From: Rhynchonema sp. JSB1_4
Taxonomy: Eukaryota > Nematoda > Chromadorea > Monhysterida > Xyalidae
Assembly: GCA_030248065.1 (NCBI GenBank)
Contig: JASAMV010002901.1
Coordinates: 1 to 64,000, forward strand
Direction of reading: 5' to 3'
Length of the DNA: 64,000 bases
The translations under genes were made by a program, and so were the position numbers. Numbering within the stretch: the stretch's first letter is position 1; each line of letters opens with the position of its first letter. Positions 1 to 12,400 of the stretch are shown in pieces. Below the pieces are notes generated by a model. That model made no database searches. It was not told where the DNA came from and saw only the letters and a program-made list of their open reading frames with translations.

Positions 1-1219
1 GTAGAATCTAACCAAATTTTTGCTCATTATCGTTTATTGCTATTACCGGATCCAGCTGGAGTAAATCTTTCATAACAGCACGGCCATCAGTTGATGATTT
101 CAGCTGTCCCTGCACAAATGGAGAGGCAAGGCACCCTATAGGTATACCTAGTGGGTATATTGCACATATATAACCTGGTCTACGTGGTGTGGCGTGGTAT
201 ACGATTTTCCATTTTTTAACATCAAACCGTGTATCGTGCGTTGTTGTCGTGGTCGCATCTAAAAATGTCTATCAGCAACCAGCAGCCAGTCAGTGTGTGT
301 ACTTGTACAGTGCTTGGGACAGTAGGCGCAAGAGCAGCTGCTGGGACCCAGAAACGTGCACGCGCTGCTTTTTATTTCTCCCTTCTCTTTTCGCCTCAGA
401 TAGTGCGTATGAGCGCGCAGCCTCTGTGGGCGAATAAAATATTTTGCCGCGCGCAGTGTCGCCTTGCTGTGCACCTTGTGCATACTGACAGGCAGCCAGT
501 GCAGCCGCACAAATCGCCGATGTTCACTGGCTGTACGCAACTCACAGACATGTGTCACTCGGGAAAAAGAGGCAAAAATGCAAATCTCTTTTCTTGTTTT
601 TTTTCGCATGATGTTTGTGCGTGTGTGACTGTCGCAAATCGGTGGTTGAGCTGTAACCGAATTATGAAAATTTGACACTCAGAACGACTAATGATAGGAG
701 GAGCGGACTGTTACATTGTCGATATTGTTCTGCCCGGACGACTGCGACTACATTATGCATGTGTGTATTGTTCTGTGTGGCCCCGTCACACAATTGCAGT
801 TTGCTCTGGAATGCGCCTATTCAGCAACCTTTGTTGACATGACTAAGTACGCTCTATGCAGTGCGCCCCACCACCTCCAATGGCAATCCTAATGTCATTT
901 TCGTATCTCTCTATTTTCCGTTAGTAATTTATTCTGACCTTTCCTTTTCTCAACATGACCAACTGTCGACAGCATATAGGACAGGAGCCAACCAAGATTG
1001 TTTTTTTTGGCTTTTACTTACTTTTTATAAAAAAAAAGTTTTGACGGAGAGCTTTTGACCTTCGCAGTGGCGATGCGCCTTGTTCGTTTGCGTAACTTAT
1101 AGATAAAAACATGAGACTGGAAAACACAATCCGAAACTCATGTTGAAAGTTGATTTGCCAACGGCTGATAATACCCGTGTTTGCCCACACCCGCAAAGCT
1201 TTTCAGACACGACACCATT
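1..1219. other. No recognised gene upstream of ceramide synthase
   Basis: No reading frame here has family character or a convincing exon chain. The stretch presumably holds the 5' flank of the ceramide synthase gene. A short minus-strand frame at 8-109 could be a terminal exon of a gene leaving the window, but nothing supports it beyond an acceptor-like CAG and a stop. Confidence 0.5.
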
Positions 1220-3527
1220 ATGCTGATAGACAACGACACGGTGGTGTACCGTGTGCCAACGGTCGATTACGTTACGTTCACGAAACAATATTACATCAGT
1301 TGGATCAAATATTACAATCGATTTGTTAAATATTACGCCAAAAACTACGAATTTCCGCGATCGTTTTTCGACGATTTACGAACCTACTGTACGATTAGCT
1401 ACATCGATGTTTTGCTGACGTTGCTGACTGCAGTGCTATGGACGGTGGTCAGGGAACATCTCACTGCTAACATATTCACTGTGAGTTATATCTGTGGTGT
1501 TTCACGCTGAAGGCGCATATCCGAAATGTAAAATTCGGTGACTGTCGTCAGTCAGCCATGTTATCACGCCCATGAACACCGCCTCAATGTTCCAGCCATG
1601 GGCCAGATCCCTGCATCTCCAACCGGCCTCTCAAGCGTCGAAAGTGCCGGAGACGTTGTGGAAGCTTGGCTACTACACATTCACCTGGTCACTTTCATTC
1701 TACGTGGTGCTCATATCTGGACGGGTCACTGTTTTCTGGGATCCACTCTCTGTCTGGGACGGTTGGTGCTCCATCGAGCCAATTATATATAGTTCACTCA
1801 CCTGAGCTTATGCGCTTACAGATTGGCATCCATTCATATCGATTCCAATGATTGTGCGAATTGTGTACATGATTCAGGTAATTGTATTTTTAGTCTTCTT
1901 TTCAATTGCATTGACAAACGTATAAGCGCTCCTCCACTCGCAGTGTTCCTTCTATCTGCATTCACTCTACGCCACGCTCTACATGGACGTTTGGCGCAAG
2001 GACAGTATTGCCATGATCATACATCACTGCCTTACTGTGGCGCTGATTGCATTCAGCTATGGATTGAGGTTCGCGAGCGCTGTGCGTTATGCTTTAAAGT
2101 TTTTACTTAAGTTTGGGACCAAAATACTACAGCGGCTTTAGTTGAACTGACATGTTTGCAAAGCTTAGACGTGGACTCACAACCTGCACTTTACAACGAA
2201 GATCTGAACGAAACACTTTACCTATACAGAACTCTCGGTATCCTGTCCATCAATGAATCCACCCTGACCAAGCAACATGAACTGTCAACCGTTTCAGACA
2301 TCACCAAGTGGGCATGGTTGTGTTGTTCCTACACGACATCAGCGACGTTCTGTTGGAGTTCACCAAACTGCAAACGTACCTGAAGAACAGGAACGGACAG
2401 AAGTACATGGTGCACGAGTGGATCGCCAATGTATCATTCTGTGCTTTTACGTTCAGCTGGTTGGTTGAGACCCGTTTGAGATACCATAGTGCAACAGTCC
2501 TATCCTACCTGCTTGACATCAGTGTTCCCCCATTTCCAAGTCGTGCTGGTTTCATATACCCGTTTCGCCAATCAGACCGTAAGGTGTTCGTTCTTACTGA
2601 TGGCTACAAGTGCGGCGCTGAGACAATAGAATGTCTTATGTTGTGCATGTGACACACATCATCCATGCATTGGGACTGCTCACAACCGGCGGCTAGTTGA
2701 ATTGATAATGAACGAGAACTGCTCAACACAGACTTTAACGAAACCAATTCATCGAAAGTTACGACTTTTACGCTCAATGTAATTTTGTCGATGCTGCAGG
2801 TTCTTCTGTCGCCTGTACCTGTACCCACTGAAGATCATCTACACGGGCATGTATGGCGCGATGAACATGATCAACCACAATTTGCCAGGCATTCCACTGT
2901 TCAACTCAATGTTGCTCTTTCTGCTCTGCATGAACATTTGGTGGTTCCATGTAAGTGATTGGGATTCGAATTGCACCTTGCTTGAAATGCGAGTACCCAG
3001 AAGTATGTATCCGCTGGGTACAACAGTTGGGCATGGACTTTACATAGTGGCGCCTGAGAAAGTCAGTTCTTAGGTTCCTATGTGAAGGGTCGCGGTCAGT
3101 CATTCAGAAAATCTTCATGGAGCCTGTCTTTCGCACTGAAAGTGCCAAAATGACATTTACAGATGTGCGAAACAAGTGATCAAGCCGAAGAAACGTTCTA
3201 TTTCAACAAATTTGGTCCAGTACCCTCTTAAGTACTGGCTCGTTATAAGAACAAATTCGTCATACGAACACTGCGGCAGGGTCACGTTGATGCTCTTAAA
3301 ACCAGGCGCCAGCGTACACCAAAGACTTATAATCAATACAATTTCAGTTCATTCTCGTGCTGCTGTATCGCGTGGCAACAGGTAATCTGAAGGAGGTTGA
3401 GGACATGCGTGAACTGGAGGAGGAGGAAGAAAGAAAGAGGAAGATCTCTGAGGAGAAACGCGCGGCCAACGGAGCGGCCAAACAGAACGGCGTTGCACAT
3501 GACAGGTTGGCTGTTCTAGCGGACTGA
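1220..3527 (+). CDS. CERS: Ceramide synthase (TLC/Lag1 domain), 7 exons
   Basis: Exons are 1220-1480, 1596-1761, 1822-1877, 1944-2068, 2298-2459, 2800-2950 and 3348-3527, all with matching intron phases, giving about 366 residues. The family joins a fatty acyl-CoA to a sphingoid base in the ER membrane to make (dihydro)ceramide. The TLC (TRAM-LAG1-CLN8) domain is clear. An E-x-x-W motif near the start of exon 2 is followed by SFYLHSLYATLYM, the paired histidines IIHH at residues 188-189 and LHDISD at 214-219. These are the conserved Lag1-motif positions thought to form the active site. Several membrane segments are visible. The C-terminus is a short acidic/basic tail (EEEEERKRK), typical of the cytosolic end. 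There is no homeobox-like domain between the first membrane segment and the TLC domain. The start ATG follows an acceptor-like TTTCAG at 1201-1206, so a 5' UTR intron or trans-splicing is possible. Confidence 0.9.
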
Positions 3528-5150
3528 CGTCTGATGTCGATATAACGGTAGTATTCGCATGCGGCCATGACCATCAGAAGGGTTTTCGTGCTGCACTGAC
3601 CTAACACAAGGTATAGCCACAGAATATTAAGAACAGTTTCCACTCCAGCACTGTTGGGCCATGATTCATCAAGGTCAATTCGCCACTCTCCTTCCACCGC
3701 AATCGAGGTCATGAGACTGTCACTGACTTGCGGCTGAAGTCCAGTAACATCAGCGACAATACTGTTCTTGATCACAAAGACGAAAGTGCACACAACAAGA
3801 ACAATCCCTGTTTTTTCAGTGTTATCAACGGTGATGTATCCAATGCAGTGCGTCAACGTGTGGTGGAGCGATAGGGTGACACAATTTATTCCTCTCTCGT
3901 CACCATTCTACAGCGGTGCTCAAATGTGATTTTTTTCGGAAACCACAAGTTTTGTTTTGTTTTCTTGTATAAATTTTACATCAGTTTTTATCAGTGATTG
4001 TTTTCCAACGTCCTACAATATGTGTATATTACAACTTGCCATCCGGGATTTTTTACGTCATTTTGCTGTTTTGCCCGCGTTCTTTTTTGCGTCCGATTTT
4101 TTACCTCCATGAGGTTTTGTAACAACAATTATTGTTATAGCACTAAATACCAAACCGATTGCCTAATCAGTAGTAATTGCATTCACTTAACTACACAATA
4201 GATGGATGAATGTAACAACAACTTGGGTTGTTCTGGTATCGGTCCCCCAGTTTCATCATCGATAGACAGAACTAAGAGCAACACTTCGGGCCCGTTTAGA
4301 GACTCCATAACGTTTTGCCTTCATAATGGCACTGCTACAACGGTAATTTCGCACCTCATTTATTAGAAAGTTGATTGACAGTTCAAGCGCAACAGGTACA
4401 CCACCCTGCAGCGTTATCTACAAATTATATTTCGACTTTCTTTCTCAAAATAAAACGCGTATGCAGTACTACATACAGTATACCAGGTACAGCAGCATAG
4501 ACATGCAAAAATGCCTATTTTTGCTTTGTTGGTCTGTGCGCAGTGTTATTTTTGCTTATCAAAGTTGTTTTGGTACACTTTGCGTGTGACACAGAATTTT
4601 AACCTTCTGTTGGTAACGCTAAAGATATGAAACAGGGTCTCTGTTTTTGTGCTGCGGAAGCGTTTCCGATAAATGGAAACTGCATACAGAATGGGGGAAG
4701 GCACATTTCGTGTCAATTTTAGCGTCAAGCATGTGTACACCAAGCTTTAGAGAGATGCTAGTTTTTGTTTTTAAGCTTTCAATGAAACCCAGCTTATCAC
4801 TGGACCTCAACATGTTTTTCGGTGTAACATATCATTGTGAAGCTTTTGATTGTATGAAACGAAATCCATCCTAGATTTGATTCATTTTACTTCCCAAACG
4901 TGTTTTATTTTCCGTTTTGTGTGCATAATTCCGAGCGATTGTATGTTTTGCCTTTGTCACAAAATCAGAATAAACATTATGAGTGACCTTGGCATTTCAA
5001 CTTTTCTGACCAAACAATCTGTTTTTCAACAACTTTGTGCACCCACTGGTGCACAATGGTATTGCTGTGGATGCAGAGTTTCAGATGCTCCGCTTTATCT
5101 TGCAAGAACAACGTTTCTTTCGCAGACTGTCCGTATCTTTCAATTCAATA
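3528..5150. other. Intergenic, no gene seen
   Basis: This AT-rich stretch lies between ceramide synthase and aspartylglucosaminidase. AATAAA hexamers at 4449 and 4969 could serve a long 3' UTR, but both are far from the stop codon. No exon chain was found on either strand. Confidence 0.5.
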
Positions 5151-7316
5151 ATGAATCACCGAACAACAACGTACTTGTGGTTGTTGGGTGCAGCAGCCGT
5201 GCCTGTCGCATACGCAGCATTGCGCACAACGGCAGCCACAACAACGCAGCACGAAACATCACCCACTCCAACTGCGAGCTTGCCGGTGATCGTCACAACT
5301 TGGGCAGCACCGGGATTTCAACGGGCCACCGCTGATGGTAATGGCTTGACTGACGTGTTTCCAATACATACAGTATATGAATAAAGACTGTTTTTACCAC
5401 AGTGCAAAATTCGCATCCAAAGCTTTTCTAGCATGGAACTTTTATGCAGTTTCATCAGGTTGCTTATCTTTGTTTTATGTCCTTCAGACGTACGTATTTC
5501 CTTCTTGTATTCTATATGTACGAGGTCAGTTGGCAACCTAGACTGCTTTTTTTGTACAAATCCAAAACTCGACTGCATGAGCCACCCTCATACATAACAC
5601 ATAAACGCAGTATTCCCCCCCATCAGGCAAGGCGCTTCAGAGATACAAAATACGGACAAAATACGAATTCAAAAGTGTTTTCGATCAACTTTGTCATGAT
5701 GCCCATTCACAGTATCGACCATTTCAAGGCAGTGGGAGACTCGCAATCCAATGATATCAGTTAAACATCAATCGCTGCGTTTCCAGGTTGGCATTCACTG
5801 CAATCCACCAACGACCGGCTGCGTGCAGTCACAACTGCGTGTGCGTCGTGTGAACACAATCAATGTGACGGTAGTGTGGGTTACGGTAATCATCCGGATG
5901 AACGCGGCGAGACGACGTTGGATGCGATGATCATGGATGGGTGGGTGGGGATGTGATTGACCAAGGGGACAAGTCGAAAGCAGATGTGTTAATGACAACG
6001 TTGTTATCATGCCCATTGACATCGAAAATGTGTTTCATCCTTCTCAGTCCGACACATGGTCTTGGCGCGGTGACCGATCTCACACGCGTGAAGAACGCCA
6101 TCGGCGTCGCGCTGGCCGTCATGCAGCACACAAAACATTCAATGCTGGCCGGACCTGCTGGTTAATCTGCCATTACTATTCAATTGCGGTAACACGCTTA
6201 CAAATTTGTGCCCGGCCATTTGTCAGCGTCGGATTTTGCGAAAGAAATGGGTTTCCGACGTGAGGATTTGCACACGCCCGATTCGCGCAAACAATGGCGC
6301 CAGTGGCGTTGGAAGAATGCATGTCAACCAAATTATCGAAGGGTTCAGTTTGTATTTTATATCAAACTCTTCCTGCCTTGGGCCCTACTGGATATTTTTT
6401 TCAGAACGTTGTCCCTGACCCCGCCCATCACTGCGGTCCGTATCGACCAAAACAGCCGGCCTCCTTGACGAATCAGGCATCGAGTGGGCGAAACATCAGT
6501 GACGGCAACCATGACACGATTGGCGTGTTGGTGATTGACAGAAATGGGGATATTGCAGTGGGCACATCCACTAATGGAGCCATGTTCAAAATACCAGGGT
6601 GCGTTGGTAGGCAACAACAAGAAGTGATCAGTCTGTGCATCTTTGGACTTCAGCAGCGGGTTCCTTGGGTGAATATATGCTAAGCCATGGTAGATCGCAA
6701 TGAATAAACAGCATATTGGAATTGGATTTTAAATTTTTTTCGCAATTTCCAGTCGTGTTGCCGATTCACCGCTGGTCGGTTCGGGTGCGTATGTCGACAA
6801 CGACGTTGGTGCCGCTGCTGCAACAGGGGACGGAGATGTGATGATGCGGTTTGTGCCCAGGTTGGTCAGCTTCTACACCGGGTGGCCAAGAAAAACACTG
6901 CAGCAGATACAGGATGTGCAGTAAATACAGAGTGCACATGCACACTGAATCTCATGAAATCCTTCATTCAGCTATCAGGCGGTGGAGAGCATGCGTCAAG
7001 GTCTCAGCCCCGATCAGGCGGCACAACACGCTGTCAATCGTATTGTGAGCAAATACGAACATTTCTCAGGTGAGACTTGGGTCGAATCTATAGCTCTGTG
7101 AGCATTGGTATGTCGTTGATTTTGTGGCATCATTCTGGTGTCTCAGATAAATAAATTTATTGCTTAAATCTTTCAGGTGCCGTGATCGCAGTGAACAAAA
7201 CAGGCGTGCACGGTGCCGGTTGCTATGGAATCGAGTCGTTCACCTACAGTTATCACGATTTGACAGCTGACCATGTGCAGACCAGAACTGTACAATGTCC
7301 GAAAAGTGCTTATTGA
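5151..7316 (+). CDS. AGA: Aspartylglucosaminidase (N4-GlcNAc-asparaginase), 8 exons
   Basis: Exons are 5151-5337, 5787-5940, 6048-6160, 6227-6342, 6405-6598, 6753-6860, 6972-7069 and 7177-7316; all phases agree, giving about 369 residues. The enzyme is an Ntn-hydrolase of the lysosome that cuts the GlcNAc-Asn bond during glycoprotein breakdown. An N-terminal hydrophobic signal peptide ([15 protein letters not shown]) precedes the alpha subunit, with [25 protein letters not shown] and the run [14 protein letters not shown]. The precursor should self-cleave before Thr228 in GNHDTIGV, which becomes the catalytic N-terminal threonine of the beta subunit. The beta subunit has [26 protein letters not shown] and RFVP. 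The family is about 346 residues in human, so this copy is full length with a slightly longer N-terminus. The next gene starts only about 250 bp downstream on the same strand. Confidence 0.93.
5381..5525. repeat. Half copy of the 38.2-38.5 kb foldback element
   Basis: This segment of AGA intron 1 shares blocks in the same order with 38331-38470: GAATAAAGACTG, then AACTTTTATGCAGTTT.ATCAGGTTGC, then TATTTCCTTC. Only one arm of the foldback is present, so it is an incomplete or rearranged copy of the same family. Confidence 0.6.
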
Positions 7317-7331
7317 TGGGCGTGCAAAGAA

Positions 7332-7337
7332 AATAAA
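7332..7337 (+). terminator. Poly(A) signal AATAAA of AGA
   Basis: A canonical AATAAA lies 16 bp after the AGA stop codon, so the 3' UTR would be very short. It separates AGA from the DESI-domain gene that begins at 7565. Confidence 0.55.
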
Positions 7338-7564
7338 AAGTTTTTCCCTAACGTCGATTACGTTGTCATGATAGAATCATATCGAAACTTTACAATTCGC
7401 ACTGTATTGCAAACTTTTGGCTGAATTCAGTTAACCACTTGGAGTCATCGACTCCTCCCACAGTATCGTCTTTCTACTTTGCTGAGTAAAAGATTCCCAC
7501 TGGGTTACGGTATAAAAAACAGCACTCCTAATTTCTGACACAATACGGAAAAACGACGTAGGTT

Positions 7565-8718
7565 ATGGAAGAAATCAATCAAACCAAAAATGAGAACAGT
7601 GCCACACCAACACAACACGACCAGGAAAGTGATATGACCGTCGATCTCGGCCCTCAACCAGTCATCGAAACGGTAGAATCAGATGAACCACCATGGTGGA
7701 TGGAGCGATCTCTGGTGGAGAATATGATGCGGTACGAGACTGTTTCATTTTTGGACTGATGTCGTTACAAACAGCAACAACATTGCAGCCCTTGGCTATC
7801 GGTGTTGCGTCAGCTGCATCGTGGCGCTGACCTGTCGTCGGTGAAACATCGCATCGACCAGCTGTCTGCGCTGTACAGGGCTGGGACCGACGAACTAAGA
7901 CGATACAAGAACAAACACGATGCAGTCGCACCAATTGTGCCATTCGAAATTAGGTAAACCGCCGATGGGTGCTGTGACACCTCGAAAATGACCGATGATG
8001 TTTCAGTGCTGACATCGACTGCAATAAATTGAAGAAACTGCGAACGAAATGCTGGTTGGAGGAGCAGCGATCGATGTTGAAGAAAGAGAAACAAATGATG
8101 AAATATACAAACGATCAGTTGAACCAACGACTCAAAGAACAAGCCGAACTGAAGATACAGAAAGCCAAACAATTGTCGGCTGAGATTAAGGCCAGCAAAG
8201 TCGACAGTATCAATGTCACACTCGAAAACCACGGTATCGGCGGCACCGGCGTGTATCTGTACGTCTACACGAACAGACTGGGCATACATCACAGCGCCAT
8301 TGGCTTCTATGGCATAGGTCGGGTAATTGATGTGTACCTTTCACTACCAATCACTTGTTGATGAGCATCACCGCGATTCCAGAAATGAGCTATATGGCGG
8401 TGCTGAGGAAATCCGGCGAGGTGATACCGGGTACTGGAATGCATTACGTGATGTTGCCCGGACAAATAGCAACTCAAGGACAGCTGATGTTAGTAGTTCT
8501 GTCTATGGCATTGATGCTCGTGGGCAAATGACAAAGCATCATGCGTTCATCTCAGGACCATCGTTCCCCTGTGTCCTACAACGAAGTCGTTCAAAGAAAT
8601 TCATCAGATCGCCAACAATGTCGAACGCGAGTTCAATTCCAAGGGTGGCTACGATCTGCTGCGTCGCAACTGCAATCACTTCACTGAAGCGATGGCCAAG
8701 GCTGGTGAACACTTTTAG
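7565..8718 (+). CDS. Coiled-coil protein fused to a DESI/PPPDE peptidase domain, 5 exons
   Basis: Exons are 7565-7731, 7789-7953, 8007-8317, 8383-8488 and 8556-8718, with consistent phases, giving about 303 residues. Residues 1-110 are polar. Residues about 113-175 form a charged Lys/Glu/Gln helix likely to be a coiled coil. Exon 3 then runs without a break into a PPPDE (DUF862/desumoylating isopeptidase) domain: GVYLYVYTNRLGIHHSAIGF carries the candidate catalytic histidine (H205/H206), and YDLLRRNCNHF carries the catalytic cysteine (C289). Known DESI proteins are papain-fold Cys-His enzymes that remove SUMO or ubiquitin-like proteins or palmitate. The dyad is intact, so activity is plausible. 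The substrate is unknown. The coiled-coil N-terminus is absent from the DESI proteins I know. The exon 3-4 junction was chosen because it alone keeps phase across exons 3, 4 and 5. The 3' end of intron 2 is the recurrent TGATGTTTCAG motif. Confidence 0.8.
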
Positions 8719-8930
8719 CAGCAGTTCAGTTCTCCATCCAATTCGTACAAATGGACCGATTACATCTGTAGGAATTGTGCCCGAATGTACCGTACCCCAC
8801 TTGGCTCAATGTGCACGCGCGATGCTGCCTGCTGTGTTGTTGCAGATGACGAAATATTGTACTGGAATCCAGTGTATAATCGAACGAAGTAACTTTCGAA
8901 CATTGTTTTAGCGTCCCTATAATACCGTTC

Positions 8931-9068
8931 AGGCCACTTTATACTTGGTCTCGTTGCGATACACGCAACATTTTCTGACGCGCTGATTGGCTGTTGGTCG
9001 CGCATGAGCCAATCAACGCGCACGAAAATGTTGCGTGTATCGCAACGAGACAAAGTATAAAGTGGCCT
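8931..9068. repeat. Perfect-type foldback (about 65-bp arms)
   Basis: The left arm begins AGGCCACTTTATACTTGGTC and the right arm ends with its reverse complement GTATAAAGTGGCCT. The pairing extends through the AACATTTTC/GAAAATGTT and GATTGGCT/AGCCAATC blocks to a loop of about 10 bases. It looks like a miniature inverted-repeat element between two convergent genes, and its RNA would form a long hairpin. Confidence 0.8.
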
Positions 9069-9408
9069 TTCACAATTCAGCCATTGATTTGTATCATGCT
9101 CATAATTGACGCCAGTTGAACTGCTCGTGTCCATCTTGAAACCATCCATTGCACTGACAAATTGCTTTCCATCCAGTTTTGAGTAAATCAAGCTTGTGGG
9201 ATTGTCTTGTTTGAAATTGACACCAATGATAGTGGTAGACTAGATCGGACAAACGTTTTTGTGAATGTTTCATATTTAGTTCCACAGTCAGCCAGCTGTG
9301 TGGCACAAAAAGGGAACTCCAGTGCACTGGTAACAACGTCTGAAAATAGATTTCTGCTTGCTGCTAACAAATAACAAGTATTAGATATAACACCAGCTGT
9401 AAGTTGGG

Positions 9409-12400
9409 TCAGGTAAGTTTGACGGTCGGCTTCTGCGCGCTGACCAGCTGTCGTTTACGGGTCTCCGATTCTTGTTTGAAGGCAATCTTGTTCGCTTTTT
9501 TCTCCACGCGACGCTCCCTGAATTATCAAGTCTTACATAACTGGGACAGACGCACACCCAAGCGGTGAAGACTGTTCCACCTCCGTTCCTGCCTGACGGC
9601 CTGTTTTCGCATTCGACGTTCTTCGGGTGTTTCATTCTTGTCCCTGATGGTCGAAGCCCTCGATCGAGTCGTTGATATCGATGAAGCGTCCATTGGCTTC
9701 AATGTGAATATTATTTTGCGCGAATGGCTCGCTAAATATTGATATTTGGCGACGGCAAGTTATAGGTCGTCCGTCAAAGAAAATTTAATGGCCTGTTCCA
9801 CCAGTGTGAAATACACACACACGGTGTCAGCGTGCAAGACAGACACATACACAGAACTGTTATCACGCCTGTAGTACCAAACAAGATGATGAGATCCGAT
9901 TAGTAAATTCGAACAACAATTCACCTCCTGCTCGCCCACTGGCAACGACATTCCGTCATTCAATTTCCTCAACTTCTGCACGGTCAATCGTTGTTTCAAC
10001 GCCCCATCCGGCAATCCTTGTTTATCCAGGACGATTTTGCATCGTTTCACTGGCCGGGCTGCATCATCTTTGATCAGTTGAGGATGGTTGTAGAGGTTCG
10101 AGTAGGTGGCTGGAAATCATGCGCTTTGTTTTTCATTCTGCTACATTACCACCGTACCAGCTGAATAAATCAATCAGAAATTGATTTCACGAGAGCACTG
10201 GATGTTCGTTTACACTAAATAAACAGGCAACTGTGACTGAAATGCCCGTCAACTTACACAAAACCGATTCACAGTCCCATCGATCCTTCTTCGGTTCGGG
10301 TTCGGCGAATATCACCTGCTGCTCCTCCGCATCGCTGTTCTCGCGCACAACAGCATCCAAATTGACCACTTTCTCTTTTTTATCATTAAGAGTCGTGCTC
10401 GTCAACTGTCTGCAACAATAATTCTTAAAAGGCGAGGAAATCGACATTGTAGCAGAAAGTACTTCACACACTTCTCCTTGTGTACGTTATCCGAATGTTC
10501 CTCCACCATTGATTTCACTCGATCCGAGTCCGGTTCAATGAATCCACCCATTTCATCGCCCTCCGTCAATGGCAGGTCCGCCAATTGTTCTTCATCATAC
10601 TCTTCGTACAACTGAAACACGCGGAGACATTTTCGTTTAATTTCAATTTATTCATTGTAGAGCACACAGTTCAACCTTTTCGAATCGCGCATCGATCGTC
10701 TTCAATCCCTCAGTCCGTCGCATCACACTGCTGGTCATTGAATAATTGGTGAACCTCGATCCCGATTGGCCACCACCACTACCTCTCACCATGTCGTCAC
10801 ACAAATCGGACAGTTGGTCGGAATCCGAGTCTGAATCGTCATCTGCAAAGACAAACAATTAGGAGTACTGAAGTATTTGTGTCAGAGATGTGGTTGGGGA
10901 GGAGGGGGTACCCTAAAGTAGTTCTTGTCCGGAGAGGGAAAAGGCGGTACCCCACTATTTCCGAGGTGGAATAGACGTACCCAACTGGGGGAGGGGGAAG
11001 ACCCAATTTTGTGGGTCATTTTTTGAGGTCGAAAACTTGACCGATATTGGCCCTCTCAATAAAAAGCGCATTTTGGCGATTTTTGACAACATTGACAAAA
11101 AATACCCATTTTAGGCTTAAAAATGTATAGTTTAGGCCTACATTTGCCTACCTTAGGTAAAAATTGGGGGAGAAAGCGCACTTGGAGGGAGCAGGGGACG
11201 CAGGCGTACCACGGACCATGGAGGACCTTCTCCTCTATAACTGCACTGACCCTCAAGCAGCGTAGTGTCAGGCCAAGCGATGCAAGATATCCTTGGGTGG
11301 GGCTAAGCTACGAGCGGTGCAAGATACCTGATACCCCTCCAAAGTCGAAAAAAGGGTTTTGCATTCAATCTTACCTAAAATGGCACTTTTAATAACCCAA
11401 GGGTAGGGGTCTCATCCGGTAACCTACATATGGGAAAGTATTCATCTCGGAAAAAGGTTTTTTTCAGTTTTTTCGTGAAAAAAAAACGTTTTTTCATCTG
11501 CGAGTATAATTTCAAAGCGATAAATCTCCTTTCCAGATCCGTTTTCTTCGTTGGCGCGGAACCTTCTACAACATTTTCGGAATCGCTACTAACCAACCAG
11601 GCTAACGGTCTCACCTGATTCCTCAGTCTCCTGTTCGTCAGTCACATCTCTGTACGCCATCGCTGTATTCACATTGCCATCCATTGCATCATCTCCATCT
11701 GAAGCATCAGCCAGCTGGACAAAGTCGTCATCCAATTCGCCGTCGGGATCATCGAAATCGAAGTGCCCATCCAATGCAGCCACAATGTCCGCATCGAGGG
11801 CGTCCGGTGGACCTGAACCAAATTAATAAATAATGATAATAATAAACACAAAAGACAGCAGACATTGTTGTGTGTGGCTGGTTTTATGGTGATTGATACA
11901 TATGTACAAGTGCTATCCTTATCATGTCATTCAGTACGATTTTGCCAATCAAACGAAGTGAACCGAATGCCAAGCTAATACACTGCTGAAGAAAGGACAC
12001 ACAAACCAACCAACCTTGGTTGGACTCGGCGTTATGCAGCATTCCACTGTTCATCTCATCACCGGGTGTGGCAAAGACAGATGCCGGCAGCTGGATGGCG
12101 GCCTGAAGCTGCTCTTCATTTCTTTGCAAGAGTCAGCGCAAGGCCCATGCATCAATCCTAACTGAAACACGAAATACTGTCTTTCAACATTGGTCACCTG
12201 ACCTTATTTCGGCCGGACGACGTTGGTGCATCTCTCCCCGCATCTATCACACGGCCCTTTTCGATTCGACATCGTTCCAACACCGCTGTGCCTGCACGTT
12301 TGTTTGTTTTGCTGCACATTGCAATTCAGTGAGCACGTTCTAGCGTGACAACGAACGAACCAGGGGAATCCGACAATTCATTAACATCACGCAGATGCTG

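Noticed and set aside
8..109. Minus-strand frame of 33 codons with a stop, preceded by a CAG
   Set aside because: No family likeness and no joinable upstream exon; too short to report as a gene.
8383..8488. Alternative frame of DESI exon 4 containing ELYGGAEE, which resembles the YGG motif of some DESI proteins
   Set aside because: No splice choice keeps that frame in phase with exons 3 and 5, whereas the frame reported does.
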